From Amoebidium appalachense (Eukaryota > Ichthyosporea), in contig CAVNZM010000001.1 of assembly GCA_963693365.1 (NCBI GenBank), positions 19,716,001-19,780,000 on the forward strand: DNA of 64,000 bases. The letters are read 5' to 3'. Below the pieces are notes generated by a model. It was not told where the DNA came from and ran no database searches. It saw only the letters and a list, made by a program, of their open reading frames with translations. Numbering within the stretch: position 1 is the stretch's first letter; the number at the start of each line of letters is the position of its first letter. Position numbers and translations under genes: made by a program. This document shows, in pieces, positions 1 through 23,697 of the stretch.

Positions 1-530
1 GTCTAATATTAGCTGGAGGACGGGTGCCGTCGTAACCGCGCTTCATTCCCCCTATACCTACTGTGACATTTAACGGTATGATGTGTCAGATATGTTAAAT
101 CACGACAGCTCTGTGAAAGTAAATTATATACCGAAGCTTTTTTTCTAACCAGCATTTGCCACAGCGCACTATTCTACCTTGTTGCTACACCTTATTGGTG
201 ACACCAGACTCCGTGACTGTAACGCTGTTACGTCGCAGTATATGTAAGTGTCATCAAGCGATGATCTTTTCTATCTAATAGCTCTGTTGGGATTTATCAG
301 AGACCCGCTACCAGCCAATCGCTTGCAAGCGAAATCTGGCGCGGAAAAGAGCGCACGTACCTTGTGCGGATGCTCACGAGCGCTTGGTCGCCACCAACGG
401 TTCACCAGTCACCACGGCCACAACAAATATGGTACAAATATAATTTTCAATATATATCTACAGCACTTTGTAATTCGGTTGTAAACCTGCTGAAAAAGTC
501 GCGGACTCCATCTCAGACAGCAGTCACAGT

Positions 531-839
531 CAGGGGTGTGGCGACTTGACTTCGTCGCGACTTGAAGTCACCAAGCTCCTGACTTCAACCAAGTCAAGTC
601 AAGCCATGAGGCCGGACATAGGAGTGACTTGATGGGGGGAGGGGGGCTTAGGGCGGGGAAGCATAGGAGGGTGGGTGAAAAGGGGGGGCGCAATGCCCGC
701 CCGTGGCCCAGCTGGCTGGAGGAGTTACTATAAATAGTACCCCTCCAAGTCGCGACTTGTAAGTCAAGTCAAGTCATCAATTTCAGCAAACAATTATATT
801 TATAAGTCATGTCAAGTCGCTGAAACTCTGCCACACCCA
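531..839. mobile_element. hAT-like MITE, copy 1
   Basis: Starts CAGGGGTGTGGC and ends GCCACACCC, giving an inverted terminal repeat of about 9 bp. The interior is dense in AAGTCAAGTC-type repeats and shares long stretches with the copy at 29389-29695 (for example GAGGCCGGACATAGGAGTGA and CAAACAATTATA). It has no coding capacity. A target duplication is not evident for this copy, and the right end seems eroded. Confidence 0.75.
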
Positions 840-1074
840 GCGCCGCACCACTGAGATGACACAAATTCATTGATAAGGATCTCAATTTTGATTGGTTTAC
901 CTTTCAGCCAATCACACAACTGTCAACAAACCACACCAGCTTGCGCACGTGCACGGTGCCGCAAACCACGCCTGCGGGCAGCGGTCTGCTGAGCTCCGAG
1001 AGTGAGCCTGCGACATATGCATCCAAAACATGATGAGGCTACAATTCCTAGGAATATGGGTACAGCTGTTCCTA

Positions 1075-1157
1075 TATGTAAGTGGTTGCTGTTGTTTTGC
1101 CGTCACCTCCTTATAATTATTTATGTAAGTGGTTGCTGTTGTGTTGCCGTCACCTCC
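1075..1157. repeat. 36-bp direct duplication, period 47
   Basis: 1075-1110 and 1122-1157 are identical but for one base (TATGTAAGTGG to GCCGTCACCTCC). They are separated by an 11-bp AT-rich spacer. Confidence 0.85.
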
Positions 1158-2325
1158 GTCACAGTGGGCCAGTGGGTCACTTGCATCATCACCGTGACCG
1201 ACACCCGATGGCAGGACATTGGCAGTGCCGTGCACGGTGCTCGGACTCGGTGACGTACTCGTGTCAGCTGCAGGGGCCCCTCACACGGTGTGGTGTGGCA
1301 GTACATGTGCAGTACGTACGTAGTGGATAACTGGTGCCGTCCTGACTAACGTTCCCCGAGCATGATGGCCAGCTGTAGGAGCAGGAGCAGGTTGGTCCCA
1401 AGTGTGCCCTCCACCCGCAGCAAGAAAAATAATTACTCTACAACAGAAGGAGAGCTGGCACAACTTACTAATAAACTTTGCCCTGCCTGAGCTCGATTAT
1501 TAATCCGGTGAACACTACTATACTATTAGTACACGGCCGATCATCACGATGTTCAGAATACTAAATGAGCAGCAGATGAAGGGTGTGTACTTGCAGTAGC
1601 AATGATACGCACGGTGTTTCACACAGTACACTCAAAAGACATGTCACTGAGACTAGTGACGGTGTTTATTTTACAGAGTTTACAATACATCGAGCTTTTG
1701 GTGATCGTGAGAAGTATCGATTGTGAGAATATTCGCGCGACGGGGAAATAGAATTGGGGTTTACGCTGTTTACTCGAGGCAAAGAATTCTAATCTAAATT
1801 ATCCCCATAAAAAAAAAAAAAAGAAAGAAAGAAAGAAAAAGAAAAGGGTCAATAAATGTACAAAAAACTCGAGAATGACATGACCATAATGGTACACTTA
1901 AATTTAAAGCAGAATTCAATGCATATGATTTCTAGAAATGTGTTGTGTAGGTAAAAAAAATTCTCGGGGTGTGTGGGCGTGCCAATATATTCTAAGGTGT
2001 TAGGCAGGTTGAAGTGCATACGAGAGAGCCACCAAGCACGAACATGTGCGCTCGTAATTGTGGACTTGTGGGTGTGCAAATTTGATTATCGAATGCATCA
2101 TTCATGTGTGCATGTGCGTGTGCGGCTGCTGTTTGCAATTGCTTGTATGCATGTGTGTGTGTGTGTGTGCATTCGTGTCCATCCACGGGGAAACGGAGCG
2201 TACTCAAAAGCAGAGATCTTAGGCATACAGTGAGAGGCCTCATTTTTCAACACAGAAGGCATGGACGACACACAGTGCATACGGGGGAAAACGTTGGGTT
2301 AGGGAAAAAAGACTTAACCTAAAGG

Positions 2326-4008
2326 TTAAATGCCCCCTGCAGCAGCAGCAAAAAGGTGTTGTGGGTGCACACCGTGTCTCTCCCGCAGCCCAAACACCAA
2401 GATGCAATTGTCGCGATGTTTCCGTACACTGGCTGTGGGGTCGAGGAGAACCTGGCGGTTGTTGATTGGCTGGATGGGCCTGAAATTGCCTGATATGGGT
2501 TGACTCTCGGCCCCGAGTATTTGCCTGTGTAGTGTGGAATCAACCGGTCAATTTTGTCACACATATTACAGAACCATAGAATGAGTAAGGGCGTGTTTGG
2601 CAGCGAAGTTGCAATACCACGAATACGAATTTGTGTCATGCCAAACACGCCGCAGAGTTATATCTCGCGAAAAGACGGATGGGATCGCTTTTATATTGTC
2701 TTTTCGAAAATCACCTCCGGAGGTGATTTTCGAAAATACGATATACCTTTTAGCCAATCACAAACAATGTAAGATTCTATTGCATCAATCTGATCCAATC
2801 TAATTTCGACATCGTCGCGAACCATTTATGGTTATTTTGGCCAGGATCGAAATTCCCAAAAAAAGTTTGGGAATTTCCCAAACTTTTTTTCAGGCTTCCC
2901 AAAGAACCTCTGGGGATTGGGGGGGGGAAGGGGGGAAGGGGGGGGGGGGGGGGGGGGGGGGGAAGAGGGGAGAGGGGGGGGGGGGGGGGAGGGGAGAGGT
3001 GGGGAGGGAGGGGGGTGGGGGGTGGGAGGGGGGAGGAGGGGGATTCGAGTGGGTAAAGTGGACTGTGCACGTGAGCGAATATTGGTGCCCATGGCCAGCA
3101 TATGGCCCGGGGGGGGCCCGGCCCGGGTGCGCGCCCGGTCGCGGGGTTTTGGGGGGGGGGGGGGGGGGGGGAGGAGGTTTGCGGGCCGTGAGTGGGTATA
3201 CCACAGTGGGTCGACACGGCCGGGGGGCGAAGATCTAGAGGAGGTAGGGGAGGAGGGCCGTGATCACGAACTTTTGTTTGCAACTTGCAAGCCCAGCTGC
3301 CCAGGGTTTTCCCAAAGCTTTTCCCAAAGTTTTTTTGGCAGATCCCAAACAATTTGGACCCTACCCCAAAGTTTCAAAAACAGAAATCGAACCCTGATTT
3401 TGGCTGGGAGATGGTGGAAACCGTATTCGTGCCTGTTCTTTTCCGAAAAATGCTTGTTTCTACAATAGAAATTTATAAAAAAAAAAATATAATATATACT
3501 TAAGCATTCATATGTAAAAAAAGATACAAAAAGATGAAAATCAAGCTCAAAATATGACATTTGATTGCACTTCAAAGTACTAATTGTATGATTATCGGTT
3601 TACATCCCTTCGTCCAATCAAACATCTGAACAAATACACTTTTAGCATTCCATTGATGAAAGGTAAATACGATCGAGCGATTACATCTTGCGTTTTTAGG
3701 CGTGTTTGGCGTGCCACAATCGTATTATCGCCTCTAAATACGCATACCTCAAAATAATTTTATAGATACGATTAATCGCCTTTCGAACAATAATACGAAT
3801 ACGATTTTTTTCGGCTGCCAAACACGCCCTAAACATCATTGGGACAGAACAAAGGAGGAGTCGCAGTGTTTGGTGGTGGTGGTGGCCCCCTGAGCGGGGG
3901 GGGGGGGGGGGGGGGGGGGGACGGTGGAGTATACTAGAAATAAGTCTTTAACACTAGTGGTTGAAAGGGTGGTAATTATTAGAATAAAGAGACTCAATAA
4001 GAAACCCG

Positions 4009-4048
<40 letters not shown>

Positions 4049-4573
4049 GGGGGGGGCACTTTATGTGTTACGGAAAGAGAAGGGAAACAGACTCGCAGGC
4101 ATGCAGCACATGGGCGTGAAAAGGAGAGAGGAGAAAGAGATAGAAGATGCATATATGATGGGCACACACCGGAAGTCAGCCAGCTGCTTTGGACTCAAGG
4201 TGATTGGGTGCTGGAAGACAGACCACACCACAGCCTCGTTGCAGTCTGGGGTGGTCAGTGACCCGTTGTAGCGGTACAGCCCACTGGTCCTGGGTCAGGA
4301 GGGTTAAAAGTTAAAAACAGCACACACACAAAGTGAAATCATGCAAGATATCACGAGGCCATATCGGAATCACTTCATAAAGTATTTATGATAATAAATG
4401 ACTGTCATCCAGAATTTCCTGAATTTCCTTTTCGTTGGAACCTGCCGATGAAGAAGGGGTTGGAGGTGCATATCAGGTCTATAAGAGAGGTAGGGGCAAA
4501 CTTTGCGTTTAAGTCCATAACAACTAAATAAAGGTAGGGCCAAGCACATGAAAAAACGGACTAATTATGAATC

Positions 4574-4605
<32 letters not shown>

Positions 4606-5452
4606 AAGGCGGCTGTGTAGGCAAAGGAGCGAGACCCTGAGGAGAAACCGTTGGAACACGAACAAAATAAAAATGGAACCCCACTATGACATGGCTGTAC
4701 CAGGGAACAAATAAGGAACACTTGGGTTGCCTGTGCAGGGAAACACACATCAAATTGTGCACAATCTTACGTCTGCAACATAGCAGCAGAGGCGGCGAGA
4801 AGAAGGGTGTGCAGGGAAGGGGATGGAGGGAGGAAGGGTGGGTGGGTTGGGGGAGGGGGGGGGGGGGGGATACCGAGGCAGTAGGTGGTGTAGGGGAATG
4901 CGGAGGGTTGCTGGGGTGGAGGAGGGCCCGGCAGAGGCATTGGTGACGGCAGGGTTCGAAAATACCTTGCGCAGTGCAGGGTTGGGTTCAGCCCCGACCT
5001 GAATGTATGCGGTTAGTATGTGCAAAGAAGTTTGAAAGGGGTGGTGAGGGGCGGGCGCCGTGGGGGGCCAGGGGGGATTTGTGTTTCATGGTGAACTTGC
5101 TTGCAAATGATTGATCACGTAAGGGTAAAGCGATGACATTGAAAGCACACATATGCACCCCACGTTCGTCGCTGTGCAGGAATCTGGACGTGTGTGGCTC
5201 GGGGTGGAGCAGGTAGACGCATGGAATAGGGTAGCTGGAGCCCAAGGAAGGGGGGGGAGAAGGAGCGAGGAGGAGGCAGGGGATGGGGGGGACTCGAAAG
5301 GGAAGAAGAGTGGGGGGGGGGGGGGGGGGGGTATCTTACAGTTTCACACCTACTTGACCATCGCACCAAAAACTTACCCCCATTCCCCAACAGAAAAAGA
5401 CGAAGAAAAAGAAAAATCCATGAAGCCCCCCCCCACCCCTAGCCAGCCCCCC

Positions 5453-5502
<50 letters not shown>

Positions 5503-5567
5503 CGGCCGCCGCCGGACAGTTCAAGACGAAAAGATCAGGCGACACTGTCATGTAGAAAGAGTACGTG

Positions 5568-5618
<51 letters not shown>

Positions 5619-6154
5619 CACACACACCTACACCCACCCATCAACCGACTCATGCACAGGCAGCAAATGGCCTCTTCTACTCATAGAGACAGCCACTCAC
5701 CTCAAAAAACACGCCCACCACGGCAATGGCAGCAGAATCATTGGAAGCCAGTGCCTGCACCGTGGAGTTGTATGGCCACTTGACGTGCACAAGATGGGCC
5801 TCTGCCGGGTATCTCATACCATATATGGTATGCTCAGATCCAACACCCCCACCAGACCCCCAGTGGAAGTGCACTTGCGCCAGTCTGATGGGCAGAGGAT
5901 GAGGGGAAGGGAGGCGGGAAACGAAGGGGAGGGGGGGGGGGGGAGGGGGGGGGGAGGGGGGAAGAGAAAGGGGGGATGTGGATGGGATGGAAGTGGGAAT
6001 TAGGAAAAGGAAAGTGCCAAAGGGAGGAGGGGGCAGGGGAGGTCAGAGCACAGACAAACGATATGAAATACCTATAGTGAAACGGCTGCTTTTAATATCT
6101 TATACACTGGATTATGAAGGCAACAATAAGTATGCCAGTACACAAACACGTGCC

Positions 6155-6185
<31 letters not shown>

Positions 6186-7666
6186 AAAAAAAAAAAAAAG
6201 AAAATTTTCGAACATAGACGGGAACAATTCCTGAACACTCCGTAACAACCCCTCATCATCATTTCTTTGGAATAATCCCTATAAGTAACTTGTTTAATGA
6301 AGGGGCACGTGACAAGCACCAGCCGTCAATGCATGTGGATCCGAAGGGGTTCTTCACCCCTGCTCAAGTAAACATATTTGTACACGTCGGTACTTTTGTG
6401 GAAGTTTGCATTTCCAGGCACATACAGGAACACGTACACGCACTCAACCGTGCACGAGCACGTGGGCAACCATGCACACACGGTCACATCCACACACGTG
6501 CACGTATATCCACAAGAAGTAGCAACACCTTGGTGCGTGGAAAGATAGCATAGCACAGGCATCCAGTACTCCGGTTTCCCTAACCCCTCCCCCCACCCCC
6601 TCCCCTCCATCCCCCCCTCTTTCCCCCCCCTCCTCCCTCCCCCCCCCCCCCCCCCCTCCCCCCCCCCCCCCCCCCCTTCCCACCACCACCACAACCCTCC
6701 CACCACAACCCTACAGATCTCATGCCTGTCGAATCCTAAGCGGATGAGGACAAAATTACGAAAACCTCCAATCACTACCACCCCACCAACACTTCATCAC
6801 TTGGCAGGCTTTCCGGCATACACACACCTACCTGTATGTGCCTGGCAGGCCTGCCCCGCTGATGGTATAATTTTCGTCGGGAACCTTCCCATCCAGCAGT
6901 GAAAGCTGCAAGGTGTGGCCGTTGTTGTCAAACTGCCACTTCCTTTCCCGGTTGGGATAGTTCACGTGCAGACGACCAAGACTGCCGGATTGTGTCTGGG
7001 GGTGGAGCCAACGGGTCAGAGAGGGGGGGGGGGGGGGGGGGGGAGGGGGGGGGGCGACCGTGTTTGCATCTCGAGAGCAGAGAAGGAGACAATCAGGGGC
7101 AGTCATGCAACGCTGCGTCGCTAAAGCGAAGTAAGTAACCCAAAGTTCGGGAGGCTACACCGACTTTTGCACCATTCAAGCAAATACATCCATGCATGTG
7201 GCATACACACTCTCCGGCAGCCACGGTATACCACTTGCACCCAAAGCCAAGTCCGCACAAGGCAACCACACAATCTTTTAAAATCTGCACATGCCCAAAT
7301 AATCAAAAGCATCTGCCATAACACACTGCTGTCGCCCTACTATCTACTCCATTCTCCCCCACCCCCGCAAACACACCACACCGTCATACACGATGGCTTT
7401 AGACCCATACATAGCCTACGTGACAAGCGAGATGGACAAACCATGGGGTAGCAACAACAGGGTCAAAGAGAGGGGCAGGGAGAGGACTTTGGAAGGGGTC
7501 AAGGGATGCTATTTACGTTTGCGGGGCCCAAGTCAACAGGGGACTGGTTTTCGCCGGTGACGCAGACACCCGGCCATTCTTCAGGGTGGGCATAGTCCCA
7601 ATGGCCCGCACCCAAGCCCAGCGCAGACACGGTGCCTGCCAGCACAAGCACGCAGAGGGGGTGCAT
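2326..7666 (-). CDS. Alpha-class carbonic anhydrase, secreted (6 exons, 306 aa)
   Basis: Zinc enzyme that interconverts CO2 and bicarbonate. Exons (5' to 3'): 7666-7517, 6995-6832, 5884-5701, 4998-4874, 4289-4170, 2503-2326. They join in phase to 921 nt ending in TAA. Residues 1-16 look like a signal peptide, so the protein probably enters the secretory pathway. The zinc ligands are H110 and H112 (VHFHWG) and H135 (EAHLVH), with the same 25-residue spacing as H94/H119 of human CA II. The catalytic threonine is in SLTTPDC (about T220). The cysteines in GVCVTGENQSP and TTPDC match the disulfide of secreted alpha-CAs, and NFRPIQP near the C-terminus is a family signature. Length is typical. The last acceptor (2503) was chosen for phase because a nearby AG breaks the NFRPIQP frame. 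Family assignment is very secure; location is inferred. Confidence 0.95.
2589..2652. repeat. Mini-MITE with GGCGTGTTTGGCA ends
   Basis: A 13-bp perfect inverted pair, GGCGTGTTTGGCA (2590-2602) and TGCCAAACACGCC (2639-2651), brackets a 36-bp interior with CGAATACGAAT. The same ends occur at 3694-3833. Both copies lie in intron 5 of the carbonic anhydrase gene. Non-autonomous; parent unknown. Confidence 0.65.
2701..2736. repeat. Perfect 36-bp palindrome
   Basis: TTTTCGAAAATCACCTCC is followed immediately by its exact reverse complement. Imperfect symmetry extends about 10 bp further on each side. It lies in intron 5 of the carbonic anhydrase gene, 50 bp from the mini-MITE. Confidence 0.95.
2917..3175. 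repeat. G-tract cluster in carbonic anhydrase intron 5
   Basis: Almost uninterrupted purine sequence with runs of 8 to over 20 G (2940-3036) and a further G run at 3150-3170. On the coding (minus) strand it is C-rich. Long reading frames through it are low-complexity artefacts. Confidence 0.9.
3694..3833. repeat. Mini-MITE with GGCGTGTTTGGC ends, copy 2
   Basis: GGCGTGTTTGGC (3699-3710) is the exact reverse complement of GCCAAACACGCC (3817-3828). The interior of about 105 bp is AT-rich with repeated CGTATTATCG-like and AATACGAATACG motifs. It is larger than the copy at 2589-2652. Confidence 0.7.
3896..4050. repeat. G25 tract and GT array (carbonic anhydrase intron 5)
   Basis: G25 at 3896-3920, then a GT array at about 4013-4045 ending in TTGGGGGGG. 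The second is one of many GT-then-G compound tracts in the window. Confidence 0.9.
5284..5637. repeat. Two C tracts of over 40 bp in carbonic anhydrase intron 3
   Basis: C runs of roughly 44 (5457-5500) and 48 (5569-5617) bases flank a 70-bp unique segment. A G tract lies at 5313-5330. Homopolymers of this length are hard to size, so exact lengths are uncertain. Confidence 0.9.
6155..6199. repeat. C(n)A(n) compound homopolymer
   Basis: About 20 C run directly into about 24 A in carbonic anhydrase intron 2. The C-then-A order recurs at 25471, 26144 and 32649, and as T-then-G on the other strand at 9583, 12761 and 34351. Confidence 0.95.
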
Positions 7667-8022
7667 GGTGGGAGGTGAGGAGGGCTACTGACCAAGTAGG
7701 ATGAAACTTTGAGAGGTGAAAACAGAAGTTGTAAATAACTCTGAAATAGAGTCGTGCTTAGACTGTGTGCCGCCTGCGCAGCTGACGTTGCCACGGCAAG
7801 TGGTGTGCTGGCAACCTTGAGGACGTCGCGTGTCTTGGACGGACTCTGAGTCTGAGAGCAAAGAGTGGTACAAGGAAGTTCAAGTTTGGTCCAAAACGGA
7901 AAACGAAAAACAAACACGGGATTGGCTGGGAGCGCATCAGCTTCAATATTTCCAAATATGGTGCATTTCAGGAATCATAATAGACTTTTATGGTAATGGA
8001 CACAGGGTGCGTTCCAAGCTGC

Positions 8023-8469
8023 CACCAGACACATATCCTACCCCCGGATTTTGGTGATTTGTTTTATCTCGTGAATAATGCAATCGCTTGCATTCAACCC
8101 GATCGCATTTCGATCGAAGCGCCCCGACCCTTGCGCCAGCCCCATATTCGCGCGACCCGACATCGGATTTGGCTACGGTGCGGCTGCGCGAGGCTACATT
8201 TTGCCAGACCCAAGTCTTCTTTTTTACCGGCTTCTGCTAGATCATGCGGATATTTTATCGGCTACATGTAAGCATTAATCTTGATGGAGCATATACACAT
8301 ATACAGCCGCACCGTAGCCAAATCCGATGTCGGGTCGCGCGAATATGGGGCTGGCGCAAGCTTAAGGGTCGGGGCGCTTCGATCGAAATGCGATCGGGTT
8401 GAATGCAAGCGATTGCATTATTCACGAGATAAAACAAATCACCAAAATCCGGGGGTAGGGTGTTTGGTG
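8023..8469. mobile_element. Foldback element with ~160-bp inverted arms
   Basis: Arms 8023-8186 and 8304-8469 are near-perfect reverse complements around a 117-bp loop. Differences are a 6-bp indel near 8128/8366 and a few bases at the outer tips. The tips read CACCA and TGGTG. There is no flanking duplication or coding capacity, and GC content is higher than in the surroundings. It lies about 360 bp upstream of the carbonic anhydrase start. Transcription would give a long double-stranded RNA hairpin. A MITE-like foldback transposon is the likeliest origin. Confidence 0.92.
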
Positions 8470-8762
8470 ATTTTTCTTTACGGCCGAGTCTTTCGTGACC
8501 AGGAGGGTCAAATTCAAGAGAAAACTATGCTAGGTTCACGGGTGTTTCTAGATGGCCGTGGCTAGGTTCTATAGGCGTCGATTGGGCCTATGTAGATACT
8601 AAATGGATAGTTACGCGGGCCGGCGCATGTGTCTTGAACTTAGAACCGATTGTTTATCTAGGAGGCCTTGTTCGACAGCGAAGTATAGCCAGCCTGTTCA
8701 ACTGTGGCGGAGCAAAGTGTTTGTAGATGTAGGCCAGGTTTTATGATAATATGTGTAGGGGG

Positions 8763-8835
8763 GTACCCGCGGTGGCTGAGTGGGAAGATGCACAGGAAGA
8801 AGGCCGGGAGAGATCCAGTAGTCGCTTAGTTGCTG
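8763..8835 (+). other. tRNA-like box A motif, possible SINE head
   Basis: GGTGGCTGAGTGGG at 8772-8785 matches the pol III A-box of tRNA-Leu/Ser type genes. No good B-box and no cloverleaf follows. It could be the eroded head of a tRNA-derived SINE, or chance. Confidence 0.25.
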
Positions 8836-9582
8836 AGCATTATATGTAGTCAGTCACCTCTGAGATGCTGAGCATTATATATGTGCAAGTTTGTGTTTGC
8901 AATGGGTTACAGCCTGAGGGGGAAAGGGGGCGTGGGGGGTGAAGGGGAAGGGTGGATGGAACACTACACGAAGGCCAGAGGGTTCGGTAATGATGTTGTT
9001 AAGGGCCCCAAGGGTCTCGTGGCTGCTAACGTGAGACCCATCGTCGACCCTGGCACCGACGATGACTATGATTGGTATTAAATCCTCATGAGCAGTATGG
9101 CGTGGTTTGCTAAGTTTTTTTTCGGATTACGGTGAACTTGAACGTGAATTATGATGCTAGCATTAAAGGCGGTTACTAATAGTAGGTATGCATATGGCCA
9201 TGGATCGTCATGATTCAGAGTCTAGTGTACCGTGTAGATTATCCGCTGGCCGTGTATTATGTATGCCGCTGCAGCTGAATGATGTCCTCGACCTGACTAA
9301 CTTCTTCAGCAGTATGTGTTGTAAACTCAGACAAGTTGATGATCATCAAGTAAAGCTGTCGAGTAAGCAAAAGTATTAATATACATTATCACGATATATT
9401 CATTTGATCAGAGGACACTGAGATTATGATGCAACTGATGCAACTGAGGCGATTACGTTACAGCAGGGCATAATTCAGCCACACAATATGGTTCCAAGAA
9501 GTTTATGAAGAATCTGGGCCCATGGACGCAAAGGCTGTGGAAGGAATATGATGGCAATTTTCTTAAATTCTCGTTTGTGTCT

Positions 9583-9825
9583 GGTTTTTTTTTTTTTTTT
9601 TTTTGGGGGGGGGGGGGGGGGGGGAGGGAAGGGGGGGGGGGGGGGGGGGGGGGGGGAGGGGGGCTTGTCCTCACCCCTCCTCCAATCGTCTGCCAGTCGA
9701 ATGGCATCTCATCATAGTATCCTCCCCCTCCCCCTTCCCCCCCCCCCCCCCCCCCCCCCAACAACAAAAAAAACAAAACATAATATATACACATGGCATG
9801 AATATCCCCCCCCCCCCCCCCCCCC

Positions 9826-9864
<39 letters not shown>

Positions 9865-9865
9865 C
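9583..9865. repeat. T/G and C homopolymer cluster
   Basis: T20 followed at once by about 20 G (9583-9624), a second long G run to 9656, then C runs at 9739-9759 and 9807-9862. Long apparent reading frames on both strands here are poly-Pro/poly-Gly artefacts. Confidence 0.9.
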
Positions 9866-10473
9866 ACACACACACCGTGAAACATACACATACGGGGCAC
9901 CACAACTACGGCACCCACACACCCACATGTGTGCACACACACCTCTCTTCTCACCGATGACGAACCCTCCTCTCCCCCTCTCCTCCCCCCCCTCCCCCCC
10001 CTCCCCCCCCCCACGCACACACCCAACCGCCTGTCACTGCCCTGTTCCGGATCCAGGATGCACGGAGGACGGAGGGGAGGGAGAGCAACTTCTGACGAAT
10101 AAAAACGTTACGACATTGGGGGAGGGGGTACTACGCAGCAAGAACAAATCACAACCATGCTCAGCATGTACCTGAGGCTGATGCATGCATAGAGGTGGTT
10201 CTGAATTCGAAGACCTGATGTTACACCCAATCAGGTTATCTTAGTTGCAATGGAGTCACTGATTCATTGCGTAGCCATCAGATTCTGAGGTGCTCTATTA
10301 CTTATGTACTTGATTTAGCCAAGATCTTGTATGACCATCACTTGGTGGTGCCTGGAGAAGTAAGCACGAAGGACTAGGAAAAAGGGAGATTTGGATGGAT
10401 GGCGGAGAAAATGGGGAGATGGTTTAGGAAACTAGAAAAGAAAAAGAAAAGTGAGAAATGATGTGTGTAGACT

Positions 10474-10508
<35 letters not shown>

Positions 10509-10745
10509 GTGTATGTCACGGTGTGCCACACAGTGCGCGTGCGCGGGCCCGTGAGGATGTTTTTATACTTGCAGTTATAGGCGTGTGGTATGATGGTTGA
10601 GCGTGTGCGCATGAGGTCTGCGCATGACACACAGCACACCACTGCTATCCAGTCACGGCGTCCGTTTGTCTACATGCGCATATATGGCTGAGCAAAAAAA
10701 GGCTGTTGCAAGTGTGTATGCGCATGTGAGTGGGGGCGGGCCGGG

Positions 10746-10780
<35 letters not shown>

Positions 10781-11290
10781 GGGAGGAGACGGTGCAAGCG
10801 TGTGTGTGGAGGGGTCCGTGCATGTGTATGTGTAACAGTGCAGGTGTGTGTGAGCGCTCGTGTATGCAGGCATGTGTGCCTCTTTTCATGTTCTTTTGTC
10901 AGTGCTGCACATATGCATATTTCAGAAGTTCGTGCATGTGCAGTGGTCACATGGCATCATGTGTGTCGGTGAGTGTGTGAAAGGTTGGCTGTCACAGTGT
11001 GGTTGTGTGTGCGCGGCACTTCATAGTGTGTTCGTGTACTGTATGTGTGTATGTGATGTCTGTCTGTGTGCTTGTGTGTGTGGGTGTGTTTGGGTGACAC
11101 AGTATGACACACTGTGTCACGGTGTGCACAAGCCAACCACAAGTGATGCTCAGTGCATGATAATCGTGTTTTTATTCGGCCGTGATCGATCCAGTCAACC
11201 AAAACACGCATTGCAGAATACAATACCTTCACCATGCCATTCAGAAGGCCCCAGACATACCCCCTCCCCCCCTCCCCCCTCCCCCCCCCT

Positions 11291-11333
<43 letters not shown>

Positions 11334-11721
11334 ATCCAAACACACACATACCCACCTGTACAACATATTCCCGCAACGATAACGCCCAACACATACACCA
11401 CTTGGACTCCTCTCCCACACACTCATACGGCTTTTCCAACCTGAGCCTATGACCTTCGACTATCCCCTCCAGGCTTATCCCTTTCCCTTTCCCCATACGC
11501 TGCCTCCACCAAAGCTGTAACCCCTTTCAAACATCACCATCGATGGGTCCCAAAAAAAAAGGGAGGAAAAAAAAAAAAAAAAAAAAAAACTAGAAACAAA
11601 GCAAGTAAGAAAGATCACCATTCGCCTCAGACCTTGCTCACTGTTGAGGTCCTACTTACTCAAAATACGGACTGTGTGCGTGTGCTCTCCGTGTGCTTGA
11701 GCAGATATGCCCACGTACAAC

Positions 11722-23697
<11,976 letters not shown>

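Larger units (their letters stand above)
1..2325. other. Intergenic, 3' flank of carbonic anhydrase gene
   Basis: No gene recognised. It holds a hAT-like MITE (531-839), a 36-bp direct duplication (1075-1157), an A-rich and GAAA stretch at 1808-1847 and a short GT tract at 2153-2170. The rest is AT-rich unique sequence with only short, unrelated reading frames. Confidence 0.7.

Noticed and set aside
5153-5686. 177-codon frame with long poly-Pro
   Set aside because: Made by two C tracts in carbonic anhydrase intron 3; no homology in the non-repeat part.
8899-9081. 60-codon frame ending DDDYDWY
   Set aside because: Could be a gene scrap, but no splice partners, no homology recognised and only one short frame, so not called a gene.
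9603-10175. 190-codon Gly/Pro-rich frame
   Set aside because: G and C homopolymers translated; matched by equally long frames on the opposite strand.
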